Origin: Polymorphospora lycopeni
GTDB lineage: Bacteria > Actinomycetota > Actinomycetes > Mycobacteriales > Micromonosporaceae
Assembly (NCBI RefSeq): GCF_042237075.1
Contig: NZ_JBCGDC010000002.1
Coordinates: 80,734 to 144,733, forward strand
Direction: 5' to 3'
Length of the DNA: 64,000 nucleotides
The notes under the pieces were generated by a model that was given only the letters and a program-made list of their open reading frames with translations, had not been told where the DNA came from and made no database searches. The number at the start of each line of letters is the position of its first letter. Within the stretch, counting starts at the first letter, position 1. The position numbers and the translations under genes are program-made. Positions 41,511 through 50,770 of this stretch are shown here, piece by piece.

Positions 41511-42590
41511 TCACAGGCAGCCGATCACCGCCTCGGCCAGGGCGTCGACCCGGTCGAAGTCGGCCAGGTGGCGGGTGACGTAGGCGAAGGCGAACCCGTG
41601 CCCCGGATCGGCGAAGCCGACACTCCCGCCGACACCACCCATGCCCCACTCGCCGTCGTCGACCTGCATCCCCAGCGACCAGCGCACCGGCCGGCCGAGC
41701 AGCAGGTCCGGACCGTCGTACTGGACCCGGAGCAGCTCCGCGACGGTGTCCGGGCCGAACAGCCGTACGCCGTCCAGCGTGCCGCCGGCCAGCAGCCCGG
41801 CGTAGCACCGGGCGACCCCCGCCGCCGTCGCGTGCAGGTTGACCGCCGGCACCTCGGCGGCCCGCCACAGTGGACTGTTCACCACCCCCGGATCGAGGGC
41901 GCCGGCCGGGTTGCCCAACCCGAGCCGCCGCAGCGAACCCGGCGCACCGAGCACCGTCGCCGCCCAGTCCGGCCGGCCGTACCCGACGTCGGCGCACCGC
42001 CGCTGGTCGGTCGGGGACAGGCCGAAGGCCAGGTCGAGCCGCCACGGCCCGGCGATCTCGTCGGCCAGGAACCGGCCGACCGACCGGCCGTCGACGCGAC
42101 GTACCAGCTCACCGACCAGATGCCCGTACGTCAACGCGTGCTCGGCCGCGGCCGTACCCGGAACCCAGCGGGGCTCGGCGGCGGCCAGGTCGGCGGTGAG
42201 CAGCGCCCAGTCGGCGTACGCCTCCGCCGGCCTGGGCACCGGGAACGCCGGCAGGCCGGCGGTGTGCGCGAGCACGTGCCGGACGGTCGCCCCGGCGGTG
42301 AACTCCGACCAGTGCCGGGCGACCGGGTCGTCGAGCCCGACCAGCCCTCGGTCGACGAGCAGCAGCAGGCAGAGCGCGGCGAACGGCTTGCTGACCGAAT
42401 AGACGTTGACCAGGGTGTCGGCGGTCCAGGGCTGCCCGCGCCCGGGGTCGCGCCAGCCGCCGGTGAGGTCGACCACCAGCCGGCCGTCGTGCCACACGGC
42501 GACGCCGGCACCCGTTTCCGCGCCCGATTCGAGCAGGCCGGCGAACACGTCCCGCACCGCGGCGAACCGCTGATCCACCCGTCCGTCCAT
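41511..42590 (-). CDS. Serine hydrolase, beta-lactamase class C fold
   Basis: A 359-residue esterase or beta-lactamase-like protein. The S-x-x-K nucleophile motif is VYSVSKPF near residue 65. The Y-x-N-type position is ALTYGHLVGEL around residue 150, and WGMGGVGGSVGFADPGHG supplies the HxG/KTG-like strand near the end. There is no signal peptide, so it is probably cytoplasmic and more likely an esterase or peptidase than an antibiotic-resistance enzyme. ATG 42590 is chosen at MDGRVDQRF; the longer start 42632 is possible. Confidence 0.85.
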   Translation of the reverse strand: MDGRVDQRFAAVRDVFAGLLESGAETGAGVAVWHDGRLVVDLTGGWRDPGRGQPWTADTLVNVYSVSKPFAALCLLLLVDRGLVGLDDPVARHWSEFTAGATVRHVLAHTAGLPAFPVPRPAEAYADWALLTADLAAAEPRWVPGTAAAEHALTYGHLVGELVRRVDGRSVGRFLADEIAGPWRLDLAFGLSPTDQRRCADVGYGRPDWAATVLGAPGSLRRLGLGNPAGALDPGVVNSPLWRAAEVPAVNLHATAAGVARCYAGLLAGGTLDGVRLFGPDTVAELLRVQYDGPDLLLGRPVRWSLGMQVDDGEWGMGGVGGSVGFADPGHGFAFAYVTRHLADFDRVDALAEAVIGCL

Positions 42591-42685
42591 CCGGCAGACG
42601 CTACGACCGGACGTACCGGCCGGCCACGCCATTTCCCCGCCGGCCGGGCCCGCCGCCCCCGGGCGCCGGTCCCGGTCCGCGTCGC

Positions 42686-42763
42686 AAGATCGTGGTGATC
42701 AGGGAGTACGGACCACGACCCGCCGACGACACGCGCGACATGATCCCTGATCACGGGGATCTT
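42686..42763. repeat. Palindromic repeat copy C
   Basis: The arms AAGATCGTGGTGATCAGGGA (42686-42705) and TCCCTGATCACGGGGATCTT (42744-42763) pair with three mismatches around a 38-base loop. It lies between the hydrolase and oxidoreductase genes and probably overlaps the latter's promoter. Confidence 0.88.
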
Positions 42764-42785
42764 GGCGGGGTGGGATGCTGGCCGG

Positions 42786-44147
42786 ATGGGTGAACCGGCA
42801 GTCGTGGACGTCGTTGTACTCGGGCTCGGTGTCGGTGGCGAGGAAGTGGCCGGCCGGCTGGCCGGGGCCGGGCTGTCCGTCGTCGGCGTCGAAAGCCGGC
42901 TCGTCGGCGGGGAGTGTCCCTACTGGGGCTGCGTGCCGAGCAAGATGATGATCCGGGCCGCCAACGCGCTCGCCGAGGCGCGGCGGGTCGACGACCTGGC
43001 CGGCCGGGCGACGGTGACCCCCGACTGGGCGCCGGTGGCCCGGCGGATCCGCGAGGACGCGACCGACCACTGGAACGACGCGGCGGCCGCCGACCGGCTG
43101 ACCGGCAAGGGCGTACGGCTGGTCCGTGGCCGGGGCACGCTGACCGGTCCCGGCCAGGTGACGGTCGGCGACGACGTCTTCCGGGCCACCCGGGGAATCG
43201 TGATCGCCACCGGCACCGCCGCCTCGGTGCCGCCGATCGAAGGGCTTCGGGACACGCCGTACTGGACCAACCGGGAGGCGATCGAGGTCGAGCGGCTGCC
43301 GGGCTCGCTGATCGTGCTCGGCGGCGGGGCGATCGGGCTGGAACTCGCCCAGGTCTTCGCCCGGTTCGGCGTACGGGTCACCGTGGTCGAGGCGAACCCG
43401 CGGCTGCTCGCGGTGGAGGAGCCGGAGTCGTCGGAACTCCTGGCGGACGCGTTGCGGCGCGACGGCGTCGAGATCCGCACCGGGGTACGCGTCGAGCGGG
43501 TCGGTCACGGCGCCGACGGGTTCACCGTGCACCTGGCCGGGGCGGAGCCGGTGACCGGGGAGAGGTTGCTGGTGGCGACGGGCCGCCAGGCGCGACTGGG
43601 CGAACTGGGGCTGCCCGCGGTGGGGCTCGACCCGGACGCGCGCTTCCTGACCGTCGACGACCGGATGCGGGTTGGCGAGGGCATCTGGGCGGTCGGCGAT
43701 GTCGCCGGCCACGGGGCGTTCACCCACATGGCGATGTACGGGGCGGGGATCGCGATCCGCGACATCCTCGGCCAGGACGGCCCGCCGGCCGACTACCGGG
43801 CGCTGCCCCGGGTCACGTTCACCGACCCGGAGGTCGGCGCGGTCGGCCTCACCGAGGCGCAGGCCCGCGAGCGGGGGATCGACGTACGGGTGGGGTTCAA
43901 TCCGCTGTCGAACTCGACGCGCGGCTGGATCAACCGGTCGGACGGCTTCGTCAAGCTGGTCGCCGACGCGGAGCGGGGGGTGCTGGTCGGCGGCACGTCC
44001 GCCGGCCCGTCGGGTGGTGAGGTGCTCAGCGGGCTGCTCGTGGCCGTGCACGGCGAGGTGCCGGTGGAGCGGCTGCGTAGCATGATCTACACCTATCCGA
44101 CCTTCCATCGGGCCATCGAGGGGGCGCTGCCGGACCTCGGTCGGTGA
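42786..44147 (+). CDS. FAD-dependent pyridine nucleotide-disulfide oxidoreductase
   Basis: A 453-residue flavoprotein of the lipoamide dehydrogenase/mercuric reductase/transhydrogenase group. The FAD motif is VVVLGLGVGGEEVAGRLAGAG, the redox disulfide is GGECPYWGCVPSK, the NAD(P) motif is VLGGGAIGLELAQVF and the second FAD block is IWAVGDVAG. At the dimer interface the usual His-Pro-Thr is Tyr-Pro-Thr (YTYPTFHRAIE), so the His-Glu catalytic pair is not intact. This resembles soluble transhydrogenases more than lipoamide dehydrogenase. ATG 42786 is the start. Confidence 0.88.
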   Translation: MGEPAVVDVVVLGLGVGGEEVAGRLAGAGLSVVGVESRLVGGECPYWGCVPSKMMIRAANALAEARRVDDLAGRATVTPDWAPVARRIREDATDHWNDAAAADRLTGKGVRLVRGRGTLTGPGQVTVGDDVFRATRGIVIATGTAASVPPIEGLRDTPYWTNREAIEVERLPGSLIVLGGGAIGLELAQVFARFGVRVTVVEANPRLLAVEEPESSELLADALRRDGVEIRTGVRVERVGHGADGFTVHLAGAEPVTGERLLVATGRQARLGELGLPAVGLDPDARFLTVDDRMRVGEGIWAVGDVAGHGAFTHMAMYGAGIAIRDILGQDGPPADYRALPRVTFTDPEVGAVGLTEAQARERGIDVRVGFNPLSNSTRGWINRSDGFVKLVADAERGVLVGGTSAGPSGGEVLSGLLVAVHGEVPVERLRSMIYTYPTFHRAIEGALPDLGR

Positions 44148-44180
44148 CGGGGACTGCGCGGATTTGTCGCTTGCGCGTCG

Positions 44181-44231
44181 CTTCTTGCGCAGCTCGACAA
44201 CACCCGGTGCAATTTTTGCAAAAGATTGACG
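44181..44231 (+). promoter_or_regulatory. Candidate operators upstream of the LacI-type gene
   Basis: CTTCTTGCGC (44181-44190) recurs ahead of the binding-protein gene at 45373. Closer to the start there is an AT-rich imperfect palindrome, CAATTTTTGCAAAAGATTG (~44212-44230), with TGCA near its centre. Both fit LacI-family operators; this is inference. Confidence 0.5.
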
Positions 44232-44244
44232 TACGATTGCGGCC

Positions 44245-45255
44245 GTGACGAGACGACTCACCGAGGTTGCCAAGAAAGCCCGGGTCAGCGAGGCGACGGT
44301 GAGCCGTGTGCTCAACGGTCGCGAGGGCGTGTCCGACGCCACCCGTACGGCGGTGCTGACCGCGCTGGACGTCCTCGGCTACGAACGGCCGACCAAGCTG
44401 CGCGGCGAGCGCGCCCGGCTGGTCGGCCTGGTACTGCCCGAGCTGCAGAACCCGATCTTCCCGGCGCTGGCCGAGGTGGTGACCGGCTCGCTGGCCCAGC
44501 GCGGCTTCACCCCGGCGCTCTGCGCCCGCACCATCGGCGGCGTGTCCGAGATGGACTATGTCGAGATGCTGCTGGACCACCAGGTGTCCGGGGTGATCTT
44601 CGCCGGTGGTCTCTACGCGCTGGCCGACGCGAAACACGACCACTACCGCCGGCTGACCGACCGTGGCCTGCCGGTAGTGCTGGTCAACGCCGGGGTCGAC
44701 GAACTGGGCTTCCCGACCGTCTCGACCGACGACGCGGTCGCGGTCGAGCAGGCGTACGGGCACCTGCGCTCGCTCGGGCACGAGCGGGTGGGTCTCGTCC
44801 TCGGTCCCGAGGACCACGTGCCGTCCCGGCGCAAGCTCGCCGCGATGGTCGCGGCGGCCGGCTGGGCCGGGCAGCCGGAGGAGACCGAGAACGTGGCCCG
44901 GTCGAGCTTCTCGATGGAGGGGGCCCGGGTCGCCGCGTCGAAACTCATCGACCGTGGGGTGACCGGAATCGTCTGTGCCAGTGACGTGCTGGCACTCGGC
45001 ACGATCCGCGCCGCGCGCCGGATGGGCCGCCGGGTGCCGGAGGACGTCTCGGTGGTCGGGTTCGACGACTCGGCGTTCATGACCTGCACCGACCCGCCGC
45101 TGACCACCGTGCGCCAGCCGATCGAGACGATGGGGCAGGCCGCGGTGGACCTGCTCGTCACCCAGATCGAGGGGGTCGGGGTGACCACCGACGAGCTGCT
45201 GTTCGAGCCGGAACTGGTGGTACGCGGCTCGACCGCGCCGGTGCCCGGCCGGTGA
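44245..45255 (+). CDS. LacI-family sugar-responsive repressor
   Basis: A 336-residue repressor. Its N-terminal helix-turn-helix is RLTEVAKKARVSEATVSRVLNGREGVS, followed by the hinge helix. The periplasmic-binding-like effector domain runs from LVGLVLPELQNPIFPAL to the C-terminus, with VVGFDDSAFMTCTDPPLTTVRQP typical of the family. GTG 45245 is not the start; GTG 44245 is. It lies just ahead of a sugar uptake and alpha-glucosidase unit on the same strand and most likely controls it. A strong terminator (45284) separates it from that unit. Confidence 0.92.
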   Translation: MTRRLTEVAKKARVSEATVSRVLNGREGVSDATRTAVLTALDVLGYERPTKLRGERARLVGLVLPELQNPIFPALAEVVTGSLAQRGFTPALCARTIGGVSEMDYVEMLLDHQVSGVIFAGGLYALADAKHDHYRRLTDRGLPVVLVNAGVDELGFPTVSTDDAVAVEQAYGHLRSLGHERVGLVLGPEDHVPSRRKLAAMVAAAGWAGQPEETENVARSSFSMEGARVAASKLIDRGVTGIVCASDVLALGTIRAARRMGRRVPEDVSVVGFDDSAFMTCTDPPLTTVRQPIETMGQAAVDLLVTQIEGVGVTTDELLFEPELVVRGSTAPVPGR

Positions 45256-45283
45256 GGTTGCCGCAGGACTGAATATCTGGACG

Positions 45284-45316
45284 AAGAGGGGCGGACCGCT
45301 ACGGTCCGCCCCTCTT
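45284..45316 (+). terminator. Strong terminator after the LacI-type gene
   Basis: A perfect 15-bp stem AAGAGGGGCGGACCG / CGGTCCGCCCCTCTT with a three-base loop, then TTGCG. It shows that the repressor and transport genes are separate transcripts. Confidence 0.88.
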
Positions 45317-45372
45317 TGCGTGCCTGGGCCGACGCTCCCAAGATCAGTCGCAGATTTTCTGAACACAGTCGA

Positions 45373-45382
45373 CTTCTTGCGC
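45373..45382 (+). promoter_or_regulatory. Shared 10-mer ahead of the sugar-uptake operon
   Basis: CTTCTTGCGC at 45373-45382, preceded by GTCGA, matches the 10-mer at 44181 in front of the LacI-type gene, which is preceded by GTCG. It lies 110 bp upstream of the binding-protein start, in its promoter region. Confidence 0.45.
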
Positions 45383-45491
45383 TAGTGAGTACGCCTTTGT
45401 ATCGTCATCGCCACGAAACACGGCACTTCCGAGAGCCGCGTCACACCCACCACCGATTCCGCATGCCCAACCCCAGGAAGGGTGTCCGTCC

Positions 45492-46844
45492 ATGAACAGA
45501 TCCAGGCTGCGCAGCGCCGTCGGGCTGCTGCTCGTCGCCGGGGTCGGACTGTCCGCCGCGGCCTGCGGCGGCGACGACGACAAGCCGGCCGACGGCAAGG
45601 TCACCATCACGGTCAACGGCCTGCCCCCGGCCACCGAAGCCGCCAACCACGCCCGGTTCCTCGAAATGGTCGCCGAGTTCGAGAAGCAGAACCCCGACAT
45701 CGACATCGACGCCCGCGAGGGCAAGATGGACCCGCAGACGTTCTCCGCGAAGCTCGCCGGCGGCCAGCTCGAAGACGTCTTCTACGTCTACTTCACCGAC
45801 CCGGCCAACCTGATCGCCAAGCGCCAGGTCGCCGACATCTCGAAGTACACCGGGGAGTTCCCGGCCGTCGCCCAGATCAAGCCCGAGCTGATGAAGATCT
45901 TCTCGGACGCGGACGGCAAGGTCTACGGACTGCCCTACAAGAACTATTCGCTGGGCCTGCTCTACAACCGGGCTCTGTTCACCAAGGCCGGCCTCGACCC
46001 CGACAACCCGCCGAAGACCTGGGCCGAGGTCCGCACCGCCGCCCAGAAGATCGCCGCCCTCGGCGACGGGCACGTCGGCTACGGCGACTACAGCAAGAGC
46101 AACACCGGCGGCTGGCACTTCACCGCCGAGATCTACTCCGTCGGCGGTGACGTCGCCGTCAACGAGGGCGGCACCTGGAAGGCCGCGTTCAACAACGACC
46201 AGGGGCGGCAGGTTCTCCAGCAGCTCAAGGACATGCGCTGGACCGACAAGAGCATGGGCGAGCGGCAGCTTCTGGAATGGGCCGACCTGCTCCAGATGAT
46301 GGGCGCCGGCAAGCTCGGCATGTACGTCGCGACCGCCGACAACATCCCCACGATCGTCAACCAGTACAAGGGCAACTTCGCCGACTACGGCCTCGGCCCG
46401 ATCCCGGACGGGAAGGGCACCCTCGGCGGCGGCGAAGGCTACATGTTCAACGCCAAGGCCACCCCGGAGAAGATCCGCGCCGGCCTGAAGTGGCTGACCT
46501 TCTGGTTCAACAACCCCGACCGGATCGCGGCGGAGAACCAGTGGGCCGCGGAGAACAAGAACGTCGTCGGCCTGCCCGAGCCGGCGATCTGGACCGGCGC
46601 CGCCGCCCAGAAGCAGGCCGAGGCCGACAAGCAGTACGCCAACGTCCCGCAGGAGAACTACGCGCCGTTCATCAGCGCCGCGCCGGGCGTCCCGGTCAAG
46701 CTCGAACCGCCGAACGCGCAGCAGATCTACGCGGTGCTCGACGTCGCGATGCAGAAGGTCCTCACCGACGCCAACGCCGACATCAACGCGCTGCTCACCG
46801 ACGCCGAGAAGCAGGTCAACACGATTCTCGCCACGGTCCAGTAG
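45492..46844 (+). CDS. Sugar ABC transporter substrate-binding lipoprotein
   Basis: A 450-residue cluster B (maltose-type) binding protein. Its signal peptide ends in the lipobox LSAAAC (Cys25), so it is anchored outside the membrane. The mature part has the type I SBP pattern: VTITVNGLPPATEAANHARFLEMVAEFEKQNP, DVFYVYFTDPANLIAK, GKVYGLPYKNYSLGLLYNRALFTKAGL and GGGEGYMFNAKATPEKI. ATG 45492 is the start. The two permease genes and an alpha-glucosidase follow, pointing to alpha-glucosides as substrate. Confidence 0.94.
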   Translation: MNRSRLRSAVGLLLVAGVGLSAAACGGDDDKPADGKVTITVNGLPPATEAANHARFLEMVAEFEKQNPDIDIDAREGKMDPQTFSAKLAGGQLEDVFYVYFTDPANLIAKRQVADISKYTGEFPAVAQIKPELMKIFSDADGKVYGLPYKNYSLGLLYNRALFTKAGLDPDNPPKTWAEVRTAAQKIAALGDGHVGYGDYSKSNTGGWHFTAEIYSVGGDVAVNEGGTWKAAFNNDQGRQVLQQLKDMRWTDKSMGERQLLEWADLLQMMGAGKLGMYVATADNIPTIVNQYKGNFADYGLGPIPDGKGTLGGGEGYMFNAKATPEKIRAGLKWLTFWFNNPDRIAAENQWAAENKNVVGLPEPAIWTGAAAQKQAEADKQYANVPQENYAPFISAAPGVPVKLEPPNAQQIYAVLDVAMQKVLTDANADINALLTDAEKQVNTILATVQ

Positions 46845-46927
46845 GCCCCGGGCCGCCGCCACGAACCGCCGTGGCGGCGGCCCCACCGGCGAACCGACGG
46901 CACCGACAATCAACGAAAGGTCGTCCG

Positions 46928-47839
46928 ATGGCGGTCATCGAGGCCGGACTCCGCGACTCGCGACGCGCCCGGCTCCGCCGGAAGGTCCAGGACAACCTCC
47001 TGGCGTACGCCTTCATGGCGGCCGGCATCGCCTGCTTCGCGCTCTTCTCGTGGTACCCGCTGGTACGGGGCGTGGTGCTCAGCTTCCAGCAGGTCAACTT
47101 CGTCACCGACCCGTACTGGGTGGGGCTGGACAACTTCGAGGCCCTGTTCGCCGACCCGCTCTTCTGGACGGCCTGGAAGAACACCATCGTCTTCACCGGC
47201 CTGGCGCTGGTCTTCGGGTATCTCGTACCGCTGGCGATCGCGGTGCTGCTCAACGAGTTGCGGCACTTCAAAGGCTTCTTCCGGGTGGCCGTCTACCTCC
47301 CGGTGATGCTGCCGCCGATCGTCGTCGTACTGCTCTTCAAGTACTTCTACGACCCCGGCAACGGCCTGTTCAACACCATCCTGCGCGGCGTCGGCCTGCC
47401 CGAATCGCAGTGGACCCAGTCGTCGAGCACCGCCATGATCTCGCTGGTCCTGGTGTCGACCTGGGCCAACCTGGGCGGCGCCACGCTGATGTACCTCGCC
47501 GCGCTACAGGGCATCCCCGGCGAACTCTACGAGGCCGCCGAACTCGATGGCGCCACCATCTGGCAGCGGCTGCGCCACATCACCATCCCGCAGTTGCGGT
47601 TCATCATGCTCGTCCTGCTGCTGATGCAGATCATCGCGACGATGCAGGTCTTCATCGAACCGTTCCAGCTCACCGGCACCACCAACCCCGACACCGTCAC
47701 GGTGATGGTGCTGATCTACCGCTACGCCTTCACCGTCAACAACGACTTCGGGCTGGCCGCGGCCATGAGCGTGCTGCTCTTCGTCGTACTGGGCGCCTTC
47801 TCCGCGCTCTACCTCCGGCTCACCCGTACCGCGGAATGA
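46928..47839 (+). CDS. Sugar ABC transporter permease, MalF-type
   Basis: A 303-residue permease with six membrane helices. The ATPase-docking EAA loop is ELYEAAELDGATIWQRLRHITIP near residue 200. FQLTGTTNPDTVTVMVLIYRYAF is the usual end-of-chain GGP-like region. ATG 46928 follows AACGAAAGG. It pairs with the next gene ten bases downstream. Confidence 0.95.
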   Translation: MAVIEAGLRDSRRARLRRKVQDNLLAYAFMAAGIACFALFSWYPLVRGVVLSFQQVNFVTDPYWVGLDNFEALFADPLFWTAWKNTIVFTGLALVFGYLVPLAIAVLLNELRHFKGFFRVAVYLPVMLPPIVVVLLFKYFYDPGNGLFNTILRGVGLPESQWTQSSSTAMISLVLVSTWANLGGATLMYLAALQGIPGELYEAAELDGATIWQRLRHITIPQLRFIMLVLLLMQIIATMQVFIEPFQLTGTTNPDTVTVMVLIYRYAFTVNNDFGLAAAMSVLLFVVLGAFSALYLRLTRTAE

Positions 47840-47849
47840 GGGGCCCGCC

Positions 47850-48821
47850 ATGACGATCACCGCTCCGTCCCGGCCACCGCTGCCGAAGCTCGCCGGCCCG
47901 GCGCCGGGCCGGCGACCGTCCCGCCCGGCCGGCGACCGCGGCGCAGGCCGGACCCTGATCTCCGACACCGAGCTGCGCCGGACGCGCGGCAAGGTCGTCT
48001 ACTTCAGCGTCCTGACCGTCGTCACCATCCTGTTCAGCCTGGTCTTCCTGTTCCCGCTCTACTGGATGGTCACCGGGGCGGTGAAGGAACCGGCCGAGTT
48101 CGCCCTCACCCCGCCCACGTTCGTCCCCGAGACGTTCGAGCCGCAGAACTACGCGCTGGCGTGGGACCGGATGAACATCGCCCGCTACTTCGGCAACACC
48201 GTCTTCTACGCCGTCGGCGGCTGGCTGATCCAGCTCGTCGTCGACGTCGGCGTGGCGTACGCGCTGTCGAAGCTGCGGCCGATCTTCGGCAAGCTGGTGC
48301 TCGGGCTGATGCTGGCCAGCCTGATGCTGCCGGCGGCGGCGCTGCTCATCCCCGCCTACCTGACCGTCACCGACGTACCGATCTTCGGGGTCAACCTGCT
48401 CAACACCCCGTGGGCGCTCTGGCTGCCGGCGGCCGCGAACGCGTTCAACATCTACGTACTCAAGCGGTTCTTCGACCAGATCCCGAACGACCTGCTCGAC
48501 TCGGCCAGCCTCGACGGCGCCGGCCGGCTACGGGTGCTGTGGCACATCGTGCTGCCGCTGTCCCGACCGGTGCTCGGGGTCGTGTCGATCTTCGCGATCA
48601 TCGGCATCTGGAAGGACTTCCTCTGGCCGCTGCTGGTCCTGCAGGACACCGAGGTCCAGACCATCAGCGTCGCGCTCAGCCGGCTGTCCAACACCAGCCA
48701 GGTGCCGCCCACCGAGATGATGGCCGGCCTGGTGATCGCCAGCATTCCGATGATCGTCATCTTCCTGATCTTCCAGCGCAGCATCATCGGCGGACTCTCC
48801 GCCGGATCGATGAAGGGCTGA
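47850..48821 (+). CDS. Sugar ABC transporter permease, MalG-type
   Basis: A 323-residue permease with a ~45-residue cytoplasmic Pro/Arg-rich N-terminus and six helices (first: VYFSVLTVVTILFSLVFLFPLYW). The EAA loop is DLLDSASLDGAGRLRVLWHIVLP. The ending SIIGGLSAGSMKG is the classic MalG terminus. With the preceding permease and the lipoprotein it makes an importer lacking only the ATPase. A shared MsiK-type ATPase elsewhere is likely, as in other actinobacteria. Confidence 0.95.
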   Translation: MTITAPSRPPLPKLAGPAPGRRPSRPAGDRGAGRTLISDTELRRTRGKVVYFSVLTVVTILFSLVFLFPLYWMVTGAVKEPAEFALTPPTFVPETFEPQNYALAWDRMNIARYFGNTVFYAVGGWLIQLVVDVGVAYALSKLRPIFGKLVLGLMLASLMLPAAALLIPAYLTVTDVPIFGVNLLNTPWALWLPAAANAFNIYVLKRFFDQIPNDLLDSASLDGAGRLRVLWHIVLPLSRPVLGVVSIFAIIGIWKDFLWPLLVLQDTEVQTISVALSRLSNTSQVPPTEMMAGLVIASIPMIVIFLIFQRSIIGGLSAGSMKG

Positions 48822-48919
48822 GCAAGACCCCCATCCGTGGCGGTCGCCGACGACCGCCTGGCCGACCGTGCTCGGACGAGCCCGGCGACCGTACCGCCGA
48901 ACTGAGAAAGCAGGTGCCC

Positions 48920-50536
48920 GTGTCCACAGCAGACGGCGACCCGTGGTGGCGCGGCGCGGTGATCTACCAGGTCTATCCGCGCAGCTTCGCCGATGGCGGT
49001 GGCGACGGTGTCGGCGACATCGCCGGCATCCGTGCCCACCTGGACCACCTGTCCGCGCTCGGCGTCGACGCGATCTGGCTGAGCCCGTGGTATCCGTCAC
49101 CGATGGCCGACGCCGGCTACGACGTGTCGGACTACCGCGACATCGACCCGATCTTCGGCACCCTGGCCGAGGCCGAGGCGCTCATCAGGGAAGCACACGC
49201 CGCGAACATCCGGATCATCGTCGACGTGGTGCCCAACCACTGCTCCGACGCGCACCCGTGGTTCCAGGCGGCGCTCGCCGGCGGGCCGGACGCACCCGAG
49301 CGTGACCTCTTCTGGTTCCGGCCAGGGCGCGGCCCTAACGGCGACGAGCCGCCCAACAACTGGCGCTCGGAGTTCGGCGGTGGCACCTGGACCCGCACCA
49401 CGGACCCCGACGGCAGCCCCGGCGACTGGTACCTGCACCTCTTCAGCCCCGAACAGCCGGACCTCAACTGGGACCACCCGAAGGTCCGGGCCGAATTCGA
49501 GAGCATCCTGCGCTTCTGGCTCGACCGCGGGGTCGACGGCGTCCGGATCGACTCGGCCGCCCTGCTGCTCAAGGACCCGGCCCTGCCCGACCACCACGCC
49601 GACCGACCCAGCCCGTACGTCGACCTCGACGAGGTCCACGACGTCTACCGGTCCTGGCGGCGGATCACCGACGAGTACCCCGGTGACCGGATCCTGATCG
49701 GCGAGGTGTGGCTGCCCGACACCCGCCGGTTCGCCAACTACCTGCGCCCCGACGAACTTCACACCGCGTTCAACTTCGAGTTCCTCGGCTGCGCCTGGGA
49801 CCCGGACCTCCTGCGTGCCTGTGTCGACGCCACCCTGGACGCGCACGCCCTGGTCGGCGCGCCCGCCACCTGGGTGCTGTCCAACCACGACGTGACCAGG
49901 CACGTCACCCGTTACGGCCGGGAGGACACCACGTTCAGCTTCGCCACCAAACGCCACGGCGTGGTCACCGACCTCGAACTCGGCACCCGCCGGGCCCGCG
50001 CCGGCGCGCTGCTGACCCTGTCGCTGCCCGGCGCCACCTACGTCTACCAGGGCGAGGAGTTGGGGCTGTGGGAGGTCGAGGACATTCCGGAGGCGCTGCG
50101 CCAGGACCCGATGTGGGCCCGGTCCGGGCACGGGCGCGACGGCTGCCGGGTGCCGCTGCCGTGGTCCGGCGACGCCGCGCCGTTCGGGTTCAGCCCGGCC
50201 GGCGCCACCAGTCCGCCCTGGCTGCCGCAACCGGCGGACTGGAAGGACCGCACCGTGCAGGCCCAGACCGGCGACCCGCACTCGATGCTGGAGCTCTACC
50301 GCGACGCGATCCGGATCCGGCGCGCCGAGCCCAGCCTCGGTGACGGCGGCCTGCGCTGGCTGCCGTCGCCCGATGGCGTGCTCGCCTTCGCCCGCGACCC
50401 CGGATTCGCCTGCGTGGTCAACCTATCCACCGGCTCGGTCGTGCTGCCCGAGCACCGCTCGTGCCTGCTGGCCAGCGGTCCGCTGGACGGCGAACTGCTG
50501 CCACCGGACACGGCCGTCTGGCTGCGGATCGACTGA
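48920..50536 (+). CDS. Alpha-glucosidase, GH13 family
   Basis: A 538-residue intracellular glycoside hydrolase of the oligo-1,6-/alpha-glucosidase group. It starts WWRGAVIYQVYPRSFADGGGDGVGDI. The four GH13 regions are DVVPNH (I), GVRIDSA (II, nucleophile Asp), IGEVW (III, acid/base Glu) and LSNHD (IV, transition-state Asp). It has no signal peptide, so it cleaves imported alpha-glucosides to glucose. GTG 48920 is taken; GTG 48914 is also in frame. It is last in the operon with the binding protein and permeases. Confidence 0.94.
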   Translation: MSTADGDPWWRGAVIYQVYPRSFADGGGDGVGDIAGIRAHLDHLSALGVDAIWLSPWYPSPMADAGYDVSDYRDIDPIFGTLAEAEALIREAHAANIRIIVDVVPNHCSDAHPWFQAALAGGPDAPERDLFWFRPGRGPNGDEPPNNWRSEFGGGTWTRTTDPDGSPGDWYLHLFSPEQPDLNWDHPKVRAEFESILRFWLDRGVDGVRIDSAALLLKDPALPDHHADRPSPYVDLDEVHDVYRSWRRITDEYPGDRILIGEVWLPDTRRFANYLRPDELHTAFNFEFLGCAWDPDLLRACVDATLDAHALVGAPATWVLSNHDVTRHVTRYGREDTTFSFATKRHGVVTDLELGTRRARAGALLTLSLPGATYVYQGEELGLWEVEDIPEALRQDPMWARSGHGRDGCRVPLPWSGDAAPFGFSPAGATSPPWLPQPADWKDRTVQAQTGDPHSMLELYRDAIRIRRAEPSLGDGGLRWLPSPDGVLAFARDPGFACVVNLSTGSVVLPEHRSCLLASGPLDGELLPPDTAVWLRID

Positions 50537-50770
50537 GCCGGCCGCGCCGGCCGCAGACCCGTCGCCGCCGGGGGCGACGAGCCGTGGGGGGGGGGGGGGG
50601 GNNNNNNNNNNNNNNNNNNNNNNNNNNNNNNNNNNNNNNNNNNNNNNNNNNNNNNNNNNNNNNNNNNNNNNNNNNNNNNNNNNNNNNNNNNNNNNNNNNN
50701 NNNNNNNNNNNNNNNNNNNNNNNNNNNNNNNNNNNNNNNNNNNNNNNNNCCGCCGACCACGGCAGACCCG
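50537..50770. other. Intergenic region with poly-G tract and assembly gap
   Basis: Sixteen G residues (50586-50601) run straight into 148 N (50602-50749). The missing sequence cannot be described. The position, beside a strong palindrome (copy D) and a homopolymer, suggests a hard-to-read GC structure, and the gap length may be only an estimate. Confidence 0.9.
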
